Of a stretch of DNA of 64,000 nt, positions 44,957 to 53,789 are shown one piece after another; the stretch's first letter is position 1; each line of letters starts with the position of its first letter. This DNA comes from Microbacterium terrae (lineage in GTDB: Bacteria; Actinomycetota; Actinomycetes; Actinomycetales; Microbacteriaceae), in contig NZ_JAFDSS010000001.1 of NCBI RefSeq assembly GCF_017831975.1, positions 2,170,001-2,234,000 of the forward strand. Reading direction: 5' to 3'. The translations under genes were made by a program, and so were the position numbers. The notes beneath the pieces are model-generated. The model saw nothing but the letters and a program-made list of their open reading frames with translations, was not told the DNA's origin and did no database searches.

Positions 44957-46675
44957 TCAGGCTACCGTGCGGTCGCTCGGCGCCCAGGTCGGGTCGGCGG
45001 CGTGCACGGCGTCGAGTGCGCGATCGACCTCGGCGCCGGCCTGCTTCGCGTCCCACCCGAGCACCGGAGCCACGGCATCGGCGATCTCGATCACCGCGTC
45101 GCGCGTCGCACCGCCGATGAAGGCCAGGCTGGTGCGCCGCATCAGCAGGTCGTCGAGGTGCACCACGTCTTCGCTCACGGCGAGATGGCGCATCTCACCC
45201 GAGCTGTAACCGGGTGCGTGCTCGAGGGCGTGGTCGTCGCCATCGTCTGACAGGGCGTCGATGACCGACGACGCCACGGTGCCGTAGCGGTCGAGAAGGG
45301 TCGCCACGCGCGCCGCCGGCAGGTCGGCGCCGTGGGCGGTGAGCCACTGCTGCCGTGCACGCTCCGTCGTCGGGTAGCCGAGCCCGCCGCCGATCGGCAT
45401 GCCCTTCGTCGAGCGACGCCGCGGCAGCGACAGCAGGTCGAGCGCGCGGTCGGCGAGATGCTCGGCAGATGCGCGGAACGTGGTCCACTTGCCGCCGACG
45501 AGGGTGAGCACCGTGGCGTCGCCGCCCGGAAGAGGTGCGTTCTCGATGCGGTAGTCGCGTGAGACGAACCCGGGGGCCACGTCGCCGTGCCCCGGCAGCG
45601 GGCGCACGCCCGAGAACCGGTAGACGATCTGCTCGCGCCGCACCTCGATGCGCGGAAGCACCTGCCCGATCAGGTCGATGAAGTAGTCCACCTCGGCTTC
45701 GGTGCACACCGCGGCGTCCGCGATGTCGTGCTCGAGGTCGGTCGTGCCGACGAGCACGCGCCCTTTCAGCGGGTAGATGAGCACGATGCGGCCGTCGGCG
45801 TTCTCGAAGAAGAGCTCTCGACCGCCCGTCGCCGCGAGGAGCTCGGGGTGGTCGAGCACGATGTGCGAGCCCTTCGTGCCGCCCATGTAGCGGGTCGGGT
45901 GCCCGAGGGCTGCGCCGGTCAGGTCGGTCCACGGGCCCGACGCGTTGATGACGACGGATGCCCGGAACGGCGTGCGTGCGCCGGTGACGGCATCCTCGAT
46001 CACGACGCATCCGTCCTCGACACCCACCGCGGCGGTGTAGTTCGCCGCGCGGGCACGGTCTGCGCCGGCTGCGCGGCCGTCTCGGACGACGTCGAGCGCC
46101 AGCCGCTCGGGGTCGTGGAGCGACGCGTCCCAGTAGGTGGCGGTGTACTTCACGTCGGGGTTCAGCTCGGGAATGGCGGCGAGCGAGCGCTTGCGCCCGC
46201 GGAATGTGTGCCGCTGCACGCGTCCGCCGCCGCGCGAGAACGAGTCGTAGATCACGAGCCCGATCTTGATGAGCGCGGCCCCGCGCTCGCGGTGCACGCC
46301 CGAGCCGTGCCGCAGGAATCGCATCGGCGCAGAGAGCACCCCCGAGAACGTGGAGAAGATGGGGATCGTCGTCTGCAGCGGCCGGACGTAGTGCGGGGCG
46401 ATCTCGAGCAGCCCGTTGCGCTCGGTGACCGCTTCGTGCACGAGGCGGAACTCGCCGTTCTCGAGGTAGCGGATGCCGCCGTGGATCATGTGAGACGACG
46501 ACGCCGACGCTCCGCTGACGAAGTCGTCGCGTTCGACGAGGGCGACGTCGACGCCCTGGAGCGCAAGGTCGCGGAAGGTCGCGAGTCCGTTGATGCCGCC
46601 GCCGATGATCAGCACGTCGGCATGCGGTCGTGCGGCCAGCGCCTCGAAGCTGCGGCTCGTTCGTGCCCCGTCCAT
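44957..46675 (-). CDS. glpD: Glycerol-3-phosphate dehydrogenase (aerobic, FAD-dependent)
   Basis: 572 residues. Oxidises glycerol-3-phosphate to dihydroxyacetone phosphate and passes electrons to quinone at the membrane. The FAD site is [20 protein letters not shown], followed by family motifs [20 protein letters not shown] and [13 protein letters not shown]. The C-terminal domain (about 400-572) is typical of the GlpD/GlpA family. AGGGGGA precedes the ATG. It is divergent from the SorC-family regulator, with a shared operator region between them. Confidence 0.95.
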   Translation of the reverse strand: MDGARTSRSFEALAARPHADVLIIGGGINGLATFRDLALQGVDVALVERDDFVSGASASSSHMIHGGIRYLENGEFRLVHEAVTERNGLLEIAPHYVRPLQTTIPIFSTFSGVLSAPMRFLRHGSGVHRERGAALIKIGLVIYDSFSRGGGRVQRHTFRGRKRSLAAIPELNPDVKYTATYWDASLHDPERLALDVVRDGRAAGADRARAANYTAAVGVEDGCVVIEDAVTGARTPFRASVVINASGPWTDLTGAALGHPTRYMGGTKGSHIVLDHPELLAATGGRELFFENADGRIVLIYPLKGRVLVGTTDLEHDIADAAVCTEAEVDYFIDLIGQVLPRIEVRREQIVYRFSGVRPLPGHGDVAPGFVSRDYRIENAPLPGGDATVLTLVGGKWTTFRASAEHLADRALDLLSLPRRRSTKGMPIGGGLGYPTTERARQQWLTAHGADLPAARVATLLDRYGTVASSVIDALSDDGDDHALEHAPGYSSGEMRHLAVSEDVVHLDDLLMRRTSLAFIGGATRDAVIEIADAVAPVLGWDAKQAGAEVDRALDAVHAADPTWAPSDRTVA

Positions 46676-46724
46676 CGGGTCCCCCTGTCGTTCGTGCGTC
46701 CCATCCTGTCAGCCCTGGACGTTG

Positions 46725-46754
46725 TTGCATGCCATATGCACAAACGTGCAAGAT
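46725..46754 (+). promoter_or_regulatory. Promoter and operator between glpD and its divergent regulator
   Basis: TTGCAT (46725-46730) and CAAGAT (46749-46754) are spaced 18 bp and could be the -35 and -10 of the regulator gene, whose ATG follows after 6 nt. The inverted repeat TGCAT-GCCAT-ATGCA (46726-46740) overlaps the -35 and the spacer, and a further TGCAA half-site lies at 46747-46751. Binding by the regulator would block its own promoter and possibly that of glpD. Confidence 0.55.
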
Positions 46755-46760
46755 GGCGGA

Positions 46761-47738
46761 ATGGCCGATGATCCGTCCGACCCGCAGACCGCGCAGCGGG
46801 CGCTCACCGCAGCGCACCTGTACTACGTGCAGGAGCGCACGATGGAGGCGATCGCCCGCGAGTTGCGCACGTCCCGCTCGACCGTCTCGCGACTGCTCGC
46901 GCATGCCCGCGCCACCGGCATCGTCGACATCCGCGTCCGCTCCCCCTTCGACGCCCCGAGGCGTCTCGAGGACGACATCGCGGAGCGATTCGGCGTCACC
47001 GCCCACGTCGTGCCCGTGACCGACGACGCGACCGAGGTCGAGAGCCTCGACCGCGTCGCGGCTGCTGCGGCGCATCTGCTGCACGACCTGGTGCAGACCG
47101 ACATGACGGTGGGGGTCGCCTGGGGCTCGACCACTGCGGCGGTCAGCCGCCGCCTCGTACCCAAGCCGGTGCGCGGCACGGCCTTCGTGCAGCTGAACGG
47201 CTCGGGCAACACCCACACCACCGGCCTCCTCTACGCCAGCGAGATCCTGCGCCGCTTCGCCGCCGCGTTCGGCGGGAGCGCGCAGCAGTTCCCGGTGCCG
47301 GCGTTCTTCGACGACCCGCGCACCCGCAGCGCGATGTGGCGCGAGCGCAGCACCCGGCGCATCCTCGCCCTGCAGGAGACGATGGACATCGTCGTGTTCA
47401 GCACCGGCGCCGCCGCCTCGACGGTGCCGAGCCACGTCTACACCGGCGGCTATCTCGAAGCGCGAGACCTGGAGGCGCTCGCCCGCGAACGCGTCGTGGG
47501 CGACGTCGCCACCGTGTTCTACCGCGCCGACGGGTCGAGCACGGGGATCGCGCTGAACGACCGCGCGACCGGTCCGGCGTTCGAGGTGCTGCGCCGTGTC
47601 CCCCGGCGGGTGTGCATCGTGTCGGGGGTCTCGAAGCTGGCGAGCCTGCGCGGCGCCCTGGCTGCCGGCCTCGTGACCGACCTCGTCGTCGACGACGCCA
47701 CAGCCCGAGCCCTGCAGTCATCTGGCGACGCGGAATGA
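46761..47738 (+). CDS. SorC/DeoR-like sugar-binding transcriptional regulator of glycerol genes
   Basis: 325 residues. The N-terminal HTH is RTMEAIARELRTSRSTVSRLLAHARATG. The C-terminal phosphosugar-binding domain has the SorC signature TVGVAWGSTTAAVSRRL, LNGSGNTHT and the final VSGVSKLASLRGALAAGLVTDLVVD. SorC proteins bind phosphorylated sugars or polyols, and here glycerol-3-phosphate is the plausible effector because the gene is divergent from glpD-glpK. The ATG at 46761 is preceded by a -10 hexamer and only a weak GGCGGA. The assignment of target genes is inferred from position. Confidence 0.88.
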   Translation: MADDPSDPQTAQRALTAAHLYYVQERTMEAIARELRTSRSTVSRLLAHARATGIVDIRVRSPFDAPRRLEDDIAERFGVTAHVVPVTDDATEVESLDRVAAAAAHLLHDLVQTDMTVGVAWGSTTAAVSRRLVPKPVRGTAFVQLNGSGNTHTTGLLYASEILRRFAAAFGGSAQQFPVPAFFDDPRTRSAMWRERSTRRILALQETMDIVVFSTGAAASTVPSHVYTGGYLEARDLEALARERVVGDVATVFYRADGSSTGIALNDRATGPAFEVLRRVPRRVCIVSGVSKLASLRGALAAGLVTDLVVDDATARALQSSGDAE

Positions 47739-47775
47739 AACCGCTGCACGGGCGTTGATCTAGACTCGAGAGCAT

Positions 47776-47950
47776 CAACACGTGCTCCGGGGTCGGTGAG
47801 AATCCGAACCGGCGGTGACAGTCCGCGAGCCGAGGCATCAGCATCCGACAAGGTGCCGCCCCGGCTGATCCGGTGGAATTCCGGTACCGACGGTGATGCG
47901 ACAGAGGTCCGAGAGGATGCTCGTCGCTAGTCCGGATGGGAGGCAGCACG
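47776..47950 (+). ncRNA. FMN riboswitch (RFN element)
   Basis: The leader contains the conserved RFN blocks in order: CTCCGGGGTCGGTGAGAATC, CCGAACCGGCGGTGACAGTC, then GATCCGGTGGAATTCCGGTA, CCGACGGTGA and finally AGTCCGGATGGGAGGCA. These form the multi-stem FMN aptamer. It lies immediately upstream of ribD and should lower rib operon expression when FMN is abundant. Confidence 0.97.
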
Positions 47951-47971
47951 AGCGGCGCCGACGGCGCCGCT
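47951..47971 (+). promoter_or_regulatory. Expression-platform hairpin of the FMN riboswitch
   Basis: AGCGGCGCC and GGCGCCGCT pair perfectly over a 3-nt loop, directly after the aptamer. There is no long T-run, so whether it terminates transcription or occludes translation is open. Confidence 0.55.
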
Positions 47972-48014
47972 GCTTCCCGTTGTCCTGGAGCCTCGATTCA
48001 CGAGACGAGCGGAC

Positions 48015-49118
48015 ATGACGGTGGACCAGGCCGAGATCGGCGCGATGCGCCGCGCCCTGGAGATCGCCGTCCGCGGCCCGCGCGGTGTGAACCCGCAGGT
48101 CGGAGCCGTGCTGCTGAGTCCGGCAGGCGAGGTGCTCGCCGAAGGCTGGCACCACGGCGCCGGCACCCCCCATGCCGAGGTCGACGCCCTCTCGAAGCTC
48201 GCCCCCGGGCAGGCCCGGGGCGCGACCGCCGTGGTCACCCTCGAGCCGTGCAACCATCACGGGCGCACCGGTCCGTGCGCCCAGGCGCTCATCGACGCCG
48301 GGGTCGCCCGCGTGCTGTACGCGGTCGACGACCCCGGCGCGGCCTCCTCGGGGGGCGCCGAGCGCCTGACCGCAGCCGGCGTCGAGGTCGTCGCCGGAGT
48401 GCTCGAGGGCGACGCGCACGCCCTGCTCGAGTCGTGGCTCACCGTGCAGCGCCTCGGACGCCCGCACGTGACGGTCAAGTGGGCGCAGAGTCTCGACGGC
48501 CGCGCCGCGGCATCCGACGGCACCAGCCAGTGGATCACCGGCCCGGCCGCACGTGCCGATGTCCATCGCCGCCGTGCCGGCGCTGACGCCATCGTGGTCG
48601 GCACCGGCACGCTGCTCGCCGACGACCCCGCGCTCACCGCGCGGCATCCCGACGGCAGCCTCTACGACCACCAGCCGCGCCCCGTCGTGCTCGGCGCCCG
48701 CGGCATCCCCGACGACGCCGCGGTGCATCGCCACCCGCTGCCCGTGCTCCACCGCGACGGCGCGAACCTGTTCGGGGAGCACGCCGGAGACGACCGCGCG
48801 TCGTCGCTGCTGACGGAGCTGCGCACCCTCGGTGTGCAGCGGGTGTTCATCGAGGGTGGGCCGACCGTCGCGAGCGCGTTCCTGCGCGCGGGCCTCGCCG
48901 ACGAGCTGCTCACCTATGTCGCCCCGACGCTCATCGGCTCGGGCGCCGACGGCGCCGATCACCCCGCACTGCGCTCGCTCGGGGTGTCGTCGATCACCGG
49001 GCAGATCCGCCTGCGCACGGTGTCGGTCGAGCCCCTCGGCGACGACCTGCTGATCATCTCGCAGCCGCGACCCGCAGACGAGCGCGCCGACGACCGCGCA
49101 GACGAAGGAGAGAAGTGA
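48015..49118 (+). CDS. ribD: Bifunctional riboflavin deaminase/reductase
   Basis: 367 residues. Catalyses the second and third steps of riboflavin synthesis. The N-terminal deaminase (about 1-145) has the zinc motif TPHAEVDAL and EPCNHHGRTGPC. The C-terminal reductase (about 155-350) has VTVKWAQSLDGRAAASDGTSQWI and the EGGPTVASAFL nucleotide-binding loop. The last 20 residues are polar. GAAGGAG near its end serves as ribosome-binding site for ribE, whose ATG overlaps the ribD stop by one base. Only a weak ribosome-binding site precedes ribD. Confidence 0.96.
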   Translation: MTVDQAEIGAMRRALEIAVRGPRGVNPQVGAVLLSPAGEVLAEGWHHGAGTPHAEVDALSKLAPGQARGATAVVTLEPCNHHGRTGPCAQALIDAGVARVLYAVDDPGAASSGGAERLTAAGVEVVAGVLEGDAHALLESWLTVQRLGRPHVTVKWAQSLDGRAAASDGTSQWITGPAARADVHRRRAGADAIVVGTGTLLADDPALTARHPDGSLYDHQPRPVVLGARGIPDDAAVHRHPLPVLHRDGANLFGEHAGDDRASSLLTELRTLGVQRVFIEGGPTVASAFLRAGLADELLTYVAPTLIGSGADGADHPALRSLGVSSITGQIRLRTVSVEPLGDDLLIISQPRPADERADDRADEGEK

Positions 49119-49762
49119 TGTTCACCGGAATCGTGGAAGAGCTCGGCGAGGTCATCGCCGTCACCGAGTCGGGCGACGGCGTGCGACTGAGCGTGCGCGC
49201 ACCGCAGGCGGTGTCCGACGCCGGGCACGGCGACTCGATCTCGGTGAGCGGCGTGTGCCTCACGGTCGTCGAGCAGGATGCCGCGGGCTTCACCGCCGAC
49301 GTGATGGCCCAGACCCTCGCGATGTCGACCCTCGGGACCTTCGCCGCCGGCACCCCGGTCAACATCGAGCGGGCGATGACCGCACACGGACGCCTCGGCG
49401 GGCACATCGTGCAGGGGCACATCGACGGCACCGGATCAGTCGTCGAGGTGCGCCCCGGGGCCCAGTGGCGGGTGCTGCGCATCTCGGTCCCCCCGCACCT
49501 CGCCCCCCTCGTCGTCGACAAGGGCTCCATCGCCGTCGACGGCGTCTCGCTCACGGTGAGCGCGGTGAGCGACGCCGACGACGCCGCGCCGTGGTTCGAG
49601 GTCTCGCTCATCCCCGAGACCCTCGAGGCGACCACCCTGGGTGCGCGCGCCGTGGGCGATCGCGTGAACCTCGAGACCGACATCCTGGCGCGCCACGTGC
49701 AGCGCCTGCTGGCTTTCACACCGACGGCGGTCGCCGTCCCGAGCGAAGGAGGCTCGCGATGA
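49118..49762 (+). CDS. ribE: Riboflavin synthase alpha chain
   Basis: 214 residues. Dismutates two lumazine molecules to riboflavin. The canonical N-terminus MFTGIVEELGEV sets the start at 49118, although a GTG directly precedes it. Two lumazine-binding repeats are visible: first around ISVSGVCLTVVEQD, second around IAVDGVSLTVSAV. GGHIVQGHIDGTG is a further signature. It overlaps ribBA by 4 bp (ATGA). Confidence 0.96.
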   Translation: MFTGIVEELGEVIAVTESGDGVRLSVRAPQAVSDAGHGDSISVSGVCLTVVEQDAAGFTADVMAQTLAMSTLGTFAAGTPVNIERAMTAHGRLGGHIVQGHIDGTGSVVEVRPGAQWRVLRISVPPHLAPLVVDKGSIAVDGVSLTVSAVSDADDAAPWFEVSLIPETLEATTLGARAVGDRVNLETDILARHVQRLLAFTPTAVAVPSEGGSR

Positions 49763-51033
49763 GCCTTTCCCCCATCTCCGCCGCGCTCGACGCCCTGCGC
49801 GCCGGCCGCCCGGTCATCGTCGCCGACGATGAGAACCGCGAGAACGAGGGCGACGTCATCCTGTCGGCCGAGCTTGCCACCCCCGAGTGGATCGCATGGA
49901 CCGTCCGCTGGACGAGCGGATTCCTCTGCGCGCCGATGCCCGCCGACTGGGCGGACCGTCTCGACCTCGCCCCCATGGTCGAGACGAACGAGGATGCCCG
50001 CGGCACCGCCTACACCGTGAGCGTCGACGCCGCCGAAGGCGTCACCACCGGCATCAGCGCGGCCGACCGCGCCCGCACCCTCAACGTGCTCGCCGACCCG
50101 ACCTCGACCCCCACCTCGGTGATCCGCCCCGGCCACGTGCTGCCGCTGCGCGCCGTCGACGGCGGAGTGCGCGAGCGCGCCGGACACACCGAGGCCGCCG
50201 TCGAGCTGATGCAGCTCGCCGGGCTCGCTCCGGTGGGTGTGATCGGCGAGGTGGTCGCGGAGGACGGCAGCATGATGCGCCTGACCGGTCTGCTCGAGAT
50301 GGGCGCGGAGTACGACGTGCCGGTGATCACGATCGAGCAGCTCATCGCGCACCTCAACGAGACCGACCCGGTCGAGGTCGGCTCCCACGCACAGCACCGG
50401 CGCCGGGTGAGCCTGCGCGCCGAGTCGCATGTGCCCACCTCGCACGGCGAGTTCCGCTTCCTCGCGTACAAGGACCGCGTCACCGGCACCGACCACATCG
50501 CGGTCGTCTCGGGCGAGCTCTCCGACGCACCCCTCGTGCGGGTGCACTCGGAGTGCCTCACCGGCGAGGCCTTCGGCTCGCTCAAGTGCGAGTGCGGCCC
50601 TCAGCTCGACGCGGCGCTCGACGCGATCGAGCAGGACGGCGGCATCGTCATCTACATGCGCGGCCACGAGGGGCGCGGCATCGGCCTCATCAACAAGCTG
50701 CGCGCGTACTCCCTGCAGGAGCGCGGGCTCGACACCGTCGACGCGAACCTCGCCCTGGGCCTCCCCGCCGACGCCCGCGACTACGCGGCTGCCGCGGGCA
50801 TCCTCAGCGACCTGGGTGTCGAGCGCGTGCGCCTGCTCACCAACAACTCCGACAAGGTCACCCAGCTGCGCGAGCTCGGCCTCGAGATCGTCGAGCAGGT
50901 GCCCCTGCTCGTCGGCGTCGGACCCAACAACCACCAGTACCTGGCCACCAAGCGGGATCGCATGGGCCACATCATCGACGACGCGGACTTCGCCGACGCC
51001 GTCGCACAGATGCACGAAGGAGCAGAACGTTGA
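49759..51033 (+). CDS. ribBA: Bifunctional DHBP synthase/GTP cyclohydrolase II
   Basis: 424 residues. The N-terminal domain (to about 205) makes 3,4-dihydroxy-2-butanone 4-phosphate, with the acidic motif [10 protein letters not shown] (residues 23-32) and [15 protein letters not shown]. The C-terminal domain opens GTP, with zinc ligands in [20 protein letters not shown] and catalytic [11 protein letters not shown]. Both supply precursors for riboflavin. It overlaps ribE and ribH by 4 bp each. Confidence 0.96.
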   Translation: MSLSPISAALDALRAGRPVIVADDENRENEGDVILSAELATPEWIAWTVRWTSGFLCAPMPADWADRLDLAPMVETNEDARGTAYTVSVDAAEGVTTGISAADRARTLNVLADPTSTPTSVIRPGHVLPLRAVDGGVRERAGHTEAAVELMQLAGLAPVGVIGEVVAEDGSMMRLTGLLEMGAEYDVPVITIEQLIAHLNETDPVEVGSHAQHRRRVSLRAESHVPTSHGEFRFLAYKDRVTGTDHIAVVSGELSDAPLVRVHSECLTGEAFGSLKCECGPQLDAALDAIEQDGGIVIYMRGHEGRGIGLINKLRAYSLQERGLDTVDANLALGLPADARDYAAAAGILSDLGVERVRLLTNNSDKVTQLRELGLEIVEQVPLLVGVGPNNHQYLATKRDRMGHIIDDADFADAVAQMHEGAER

Positions 51034-51509
51034 GCGGCAAGGGAGCGCCGATCGTCGGCGGAACGGATGCGTCGGGCCTCGAGATCGTCGTGATCGCGGG
51101 CACCTGGCACGAAGTGATCACCGACGGCATGATCGCGGGCGCCGCGCGCGCCCTCGATGAGGCTGGCGCCTCGTGGCGCCTGGTGCGCGTGCCGGGCTCG
51201 TTCGAGCTGCCGGTGGTCGCGAAGGCGGCGCTCGAGGCGGGCGCCGACGCGGCGGTCGCGCTCGGCGTCATCATCCGCGGCGGAACGCCGCACTTCGAGT
51301 TCGTCTCGTCGGCCGCGACCGACGGCCTCACCCGCGTCGCGCTCGACACCGGCAAGCCGGTCGGGTTCGGCGTGCTGACGCTCGACGACGAGGCGCAGGG
51401 CATCGCCCGCGCCGGACTGCCGGGCTCGCAGGAGGACAAGGGCTTCGAGGCGGCGGATGCGGCGATCCGCACCGCGCTCGTGCTGCGCGAGCTGCGTCAG
51501 GCGGACTGA
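51030..51509 (+). CDS. ribH: 6,7-dimethyl-8-ribityllumazine synthase
   Basis: 159 residues. Condenses the RibA/RibD and RibB products to lumazine. Motifs are [31 protein letters not shown] with His88, and [12 protein letters not shown]. The start is TTG at 51030, overlapping the ribBA stop as TTGA, with GAAGGAG 7 nt upstream. No other in-frame start stands before the conserved part. The weak start codon with coupling probably tunes the subunit ratio. Confidence 0.95.
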   Translation: MSGKGAPIVGGTDASGLEIVVIAGTWHEVITDGMIAGAARALDEAGASWRLVRVPGSFELPVVAKAALEAGADAAVALGVIIRGGTPHFEFVSSAATDGLTRVALDTGKPVGFGVLTLDDEAQGIARAGLPGSQEDKGFEAADAAIRTALVLRELRQAD

Positions 51510-51521
51510 CCGCCCCGCGCG

Positions 51522-51550
51522 GCGCCAGGTGAGGTCCGCCTACCTGGCGC
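51522..51550 (+). terminator. Stem-loop after the rib operon
   Basis: GCGCCAGGT (51522-51530) pairs with ACCTGGCGC (51542-51550), with an extra AGG/CCT inner pairing. It lies 12 bp after the ribH stop. It lacks a T-run but is the best candidate end for the rib transcript; it could also be an operator for the next gene. Confidence 0.5.
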
Positions 51551-51567
51551 GCCCGCGGCGTTCGGCC

Positions 51568-51573
51568 TAGCGT
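51568..51573 (+). promoter_or_regulatory. -10 hexamer TAGCGT before the small membrane protein gene
   Basis: TAGCGT is followed by 7 nt and the ATG at 51581. Confidence 0.35.
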
Positions 51574-51580
51574 GGCCCCC

Positions 51581-51934
51581 ATGGAGTTCCTGCGCCACCT
51601 CGTCCTGCTCGTCCACCTGACCGGATTCGCGATCCTGTTCGGCGCATGGGTCGTCGAGGCGGTGAACGGCAAGCGCCAGATCACGCGGCTCATGAACTGG
51701 GGGCTGGCGATCGCCGGTCTCGCCGGTCTCGCCCTCGCCGCGCCCTGGGGCATCGAGTACGACCTGAACTACGTCAAGATCGGCACGAAGCTCGTCATCC
51801 TCGTGGTGATCGGAGCCCTGCTCGGCATCGGCGCCGGCCGCCAGCGCAAGAGCGGCTCGGTGCCGCCCGCGATCTTCTGGTCGATCGGCGTGCTCACCTT
51901 CGCCAACGCCGCGATCGCGGTGCTCTGGCGCTGA
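51581..51934 (+). CDS. Small four-helix membrane protein of unknown function
   Basis: 117 residues with four hydrophobic segments: FLRHLVLLVHLTGFAILFG, WGLAIAGLAGLALAA, IGTKLVILVVIGALLGIGAG and FWSIGVLTFANAAIAVLW. Two His and several Arg/Lys in the loops are conserved-looking, but no cofactor motif is present. Similar proteins are annotated only as hypothetical membrane or DUF2269-like proteins. The ATG at 51581 is preferred over a GTG at 51572 because of the -10 spacing. Confidence 0.75.
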   Translation: MEFLRHLVLLVHLTGFAILFGAWVVEAVNGKRQITRLMNWGLAIAGLAGLALAAPWGIEYDLNYVKIGTKLVILVVIGALLGIGAGRQRKSGSVPPAIFWSIGVLTFANAAIAVLWR

Positions 51935-51957
51935 CCCCCACCCCCACCCCCACCTCG

Positions 51958-51999
51958 AACGCGGATGCCGCGGGGCCACGGCCTCGCGGCATCCGCGTT
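51958..51999 (+). terminator. Rho-independent-type terminator with 15-bp stem
   Basis: AACGCGGATGCCGCG (51958-51972) is the exact reverse complement of 51985-51999, and the loop has further GGCC/GGCC pairing. The transcript continues TTTCGTCTGCC. The stem contains GGATGCCG/CGGCATCC, as do two other terminators in the window. Confidence 0.75.
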
Positions 52000-52178
52000 T
52001 CGTCTGCCTCCGCCTCCACCCCCGATACCCCCGGGTACGATGGAATCTTGTGCGCCGGCGACTCCGCCTGCGCCACGGTGACCCAGTGCAGCTTCGCCTG
52101 ACGCGTCACCCCGCGCCGCGCGGACGCCCACCGCCCATCCCACGAGGATGACCCGCTTCGCGCTCCCCAGGTAACTTC
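52000..52178 (+). other. Leader region of the MHS symporter gene
   Basis: TACGAT (52036-52041) could be a -10, leaving a leader of about 130 nt. It contains the palindrome TGACGCGTCA (52099-52108) and possible pairing between GGTGAC (52078-52083) and GTCACC (52105-52110). AGGTAAC near 52169 is the likely ribosome-binding site. No known riboswitch pattern was recognised. Confidence 0.35.
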
Positions 52179-53627
52179 ATGGCATCCTCCACCGCCGCGC
52201 CCACCGCGGCCCCCGCAAATCCCCGCTCCCGCGTCATCACCGCGAGCCTCATCGGCACCACGATCGAGTTCTACGACTTCTACGTCTACGCGACCGCCGC
52301 CGTCCTCGTCTTCCCGATCCTCTTCTTCCCCACCGGCAACGAGACCACGGCGCTCCTGCTGTCGTTCAGCGTCTTCGGCGCGGCGATGGTCGCCCGTCCC
52401 ATCGGCGCCGTCGTGTTCGGTCACTTCGGCGACCGCTTCGGCCGCAAAGCGACGCTCGTCGGGTCTCTGCTCACCATGGGCGTCGCGACGTTCCTGATCG
52501 GATGCCTTCCGACGTTCAACGAGATCGGCGTCTGGGCGGCGGTGCTGCTGCTCATCCTCCGCCTCTTCCAGGGCTTCGCGCTGGGTGGCGAGTGGTCGGG
52601 AGCGGCGCTCGTCGCCACCGAGAACGCCCCGAAAGGAAAGCGCGCCTGGTACGGCACGTTCCCGCAGCTCGGTGCGCCGATCGGCTTCATCATCGCGAAC
52701 ACCGTGTTCCTGCTGATCTACTTCGCCCTCCCGCACCCCGAGGGCGCGGGACTGCGCTCCGAGGAGTTCCTCGCGTGGGGGTGGCGCGTGCCGTTCCTCT
52801 TCTCGGCGGTCATGGTGATCGTCGGCCTCTGGGTGCGCCTGAAGCTCGTCGAGTCGCAGACGTTCGCGAAGGCCGAGAAGACCGGGGCGATCCGCAGGTT
52901 CCCGCTCGGCGAGACGGTGCGCAAGCACTGGTGGCAGCTGATCCTCGGCACGTTCATCATGCTGGCGACCTACGTGCTGTTCTACCTCATGACGAGCTTC
53001 ACCCTCGCGTACGGCACGAAGGCGACGACCGACGGCGCCCAGGCGGCGGCCGAGGCTGCCGGCACGCCGTTCGACGCCGCGACGTACGTGCCCGGTCTCG
53101 GCTTCGGGTACACCGACTTCGTCATCATGCAGATCATCGGCGTGGTGTTCTTCGGGATCTTCACGCTCCTGTCAGGCCCTGTCGCTGACGCGATCGGCCG
53201 TCGGCGCCTGCTGCTGTGGATCACCGCCGGCATCGGGGTCTTCGGCCTGCTGTTCGCCGTGTTCCTCACCCCGCAGGTCGATCCCAAGTTCACGGGCGCT
53301 CTCGTTCAGGCGTTCCTGATCTTCGGATTCGTGCTCATGGGCTCGACCTTCGGCCCGATGGGGGCGCTCCTGCCCGAGCTGTTCCCCACCAACGTGCGCT
53401 ACACGGGCTCAGCGGTGTCGTACAACGTCTCGTCGATCCTCGGAGCCGCCCTCGCTCCGATCGTCGCGACCGCGCTGTGGGCCGCGGCGGGCGGATCGCC
53501 GTGGCTCGTCGGCGTCTACCTGACCGGAGCGGCCGTCCTCACCTTCCTCGCCCTGTGGCTGTCGAAGGAGACGAAGGACATCGACTTCGACGCCAACATC
53601 GGCGAGAGCACGGCAGCCCTGCGCTGA
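52179..53627 (+). CDS. MHS-family (metabolite:H+ symporter) MFS transporter
   Basis: 482 residues with 12 predicted spans. The family signature is ITASLIGTTIEFYDFYVYAT at the first helix, followed by motif A FGDRFGRKATL and LFQGFALGGEWSGAALVATE. The end has GALLPELFPTNVRYTGSAVSYN. MHS members take up shikimate, alpha-ketoglutarate, proline/betaine or citrate; the substrate is not determined. An ATG start with an AGGTAAC ribosome-binding site. Confidence 0.92.
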   Translation: MASSTAAPTAAPANPRSRVITASLIGTTIEFYDFYVYATAAVLVFPILFFPTGNETTALLLSFSVFGAAMVARPIGAVVFGHFGDRFGRKATLVGSLLTMGVATFLIGCLPTFNEIGVWAAVLLLILRLFQGFALGGEWSGAALVATENAPKGKRAWYGTFPQLGAPIGFIIANTVFLLIYFALPHPEGAGLRSEEFLAWGWRVPFLFSAVMVIVGLWVRLKLVESQTFAKAEKTGAIRRFPLGETVRKHWWQLILGTFIMLATYVLFYLMTSFTLAYGTKATTDGAQAAAEAAGTPFDAATYVPGLGFGYTDFVIMQIIGVVFFGIFTLLSGPVADAIGRRRLLLWITAGIGVFGLLFAVFLTPQVDPKFTGALVQAFLIFGFVLMGSTFGPMGALLPELFPTNVRYTGSAVSYNVSSILGAALAPIVATALWAAAGGSPWLVGVYLTGAAVLTFLALWLSKETKDIDFDANIGESTAALR

Positions 53628-53646
53628 TCGCCGCTGCGCGAACGGA

Positions 53647-53685
53647 GAGCGGATGCCGCGGGCCTCGGGCCGGCGGCATCCGCTC
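53647..53685. terminator. Bidirectional terminator between the MHS and ABC-2 genes
   Basis: GAGCGGATGCCGC (53647-53659) and its perfect complement (53673-53685) give a 13-bp stem with a GC-rich loop, followed by TTCTCG on the plus strand. It separates convergent genes. Confidence 0.7.
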
Positions 53686-53789
53686 TTCTCGTGGAGGTTT
53701 CGCCCGGGTGCCTCTTGCCGGAGCCTCTCCGCCGCGCGCCTCGGCTGATCGTCTCGGCAGATCTCGTCGACGTTCTCGTCGCCGGTCGC

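Noticed and set aside
52040-52081. Micro-ORF MESCAPATPPAPR as a cysteine-containing leader peptide for the MHS symporter.
   Set aside because: No ribosome-binding site, and one Cys in 13 residues is not a convincing attenuator.
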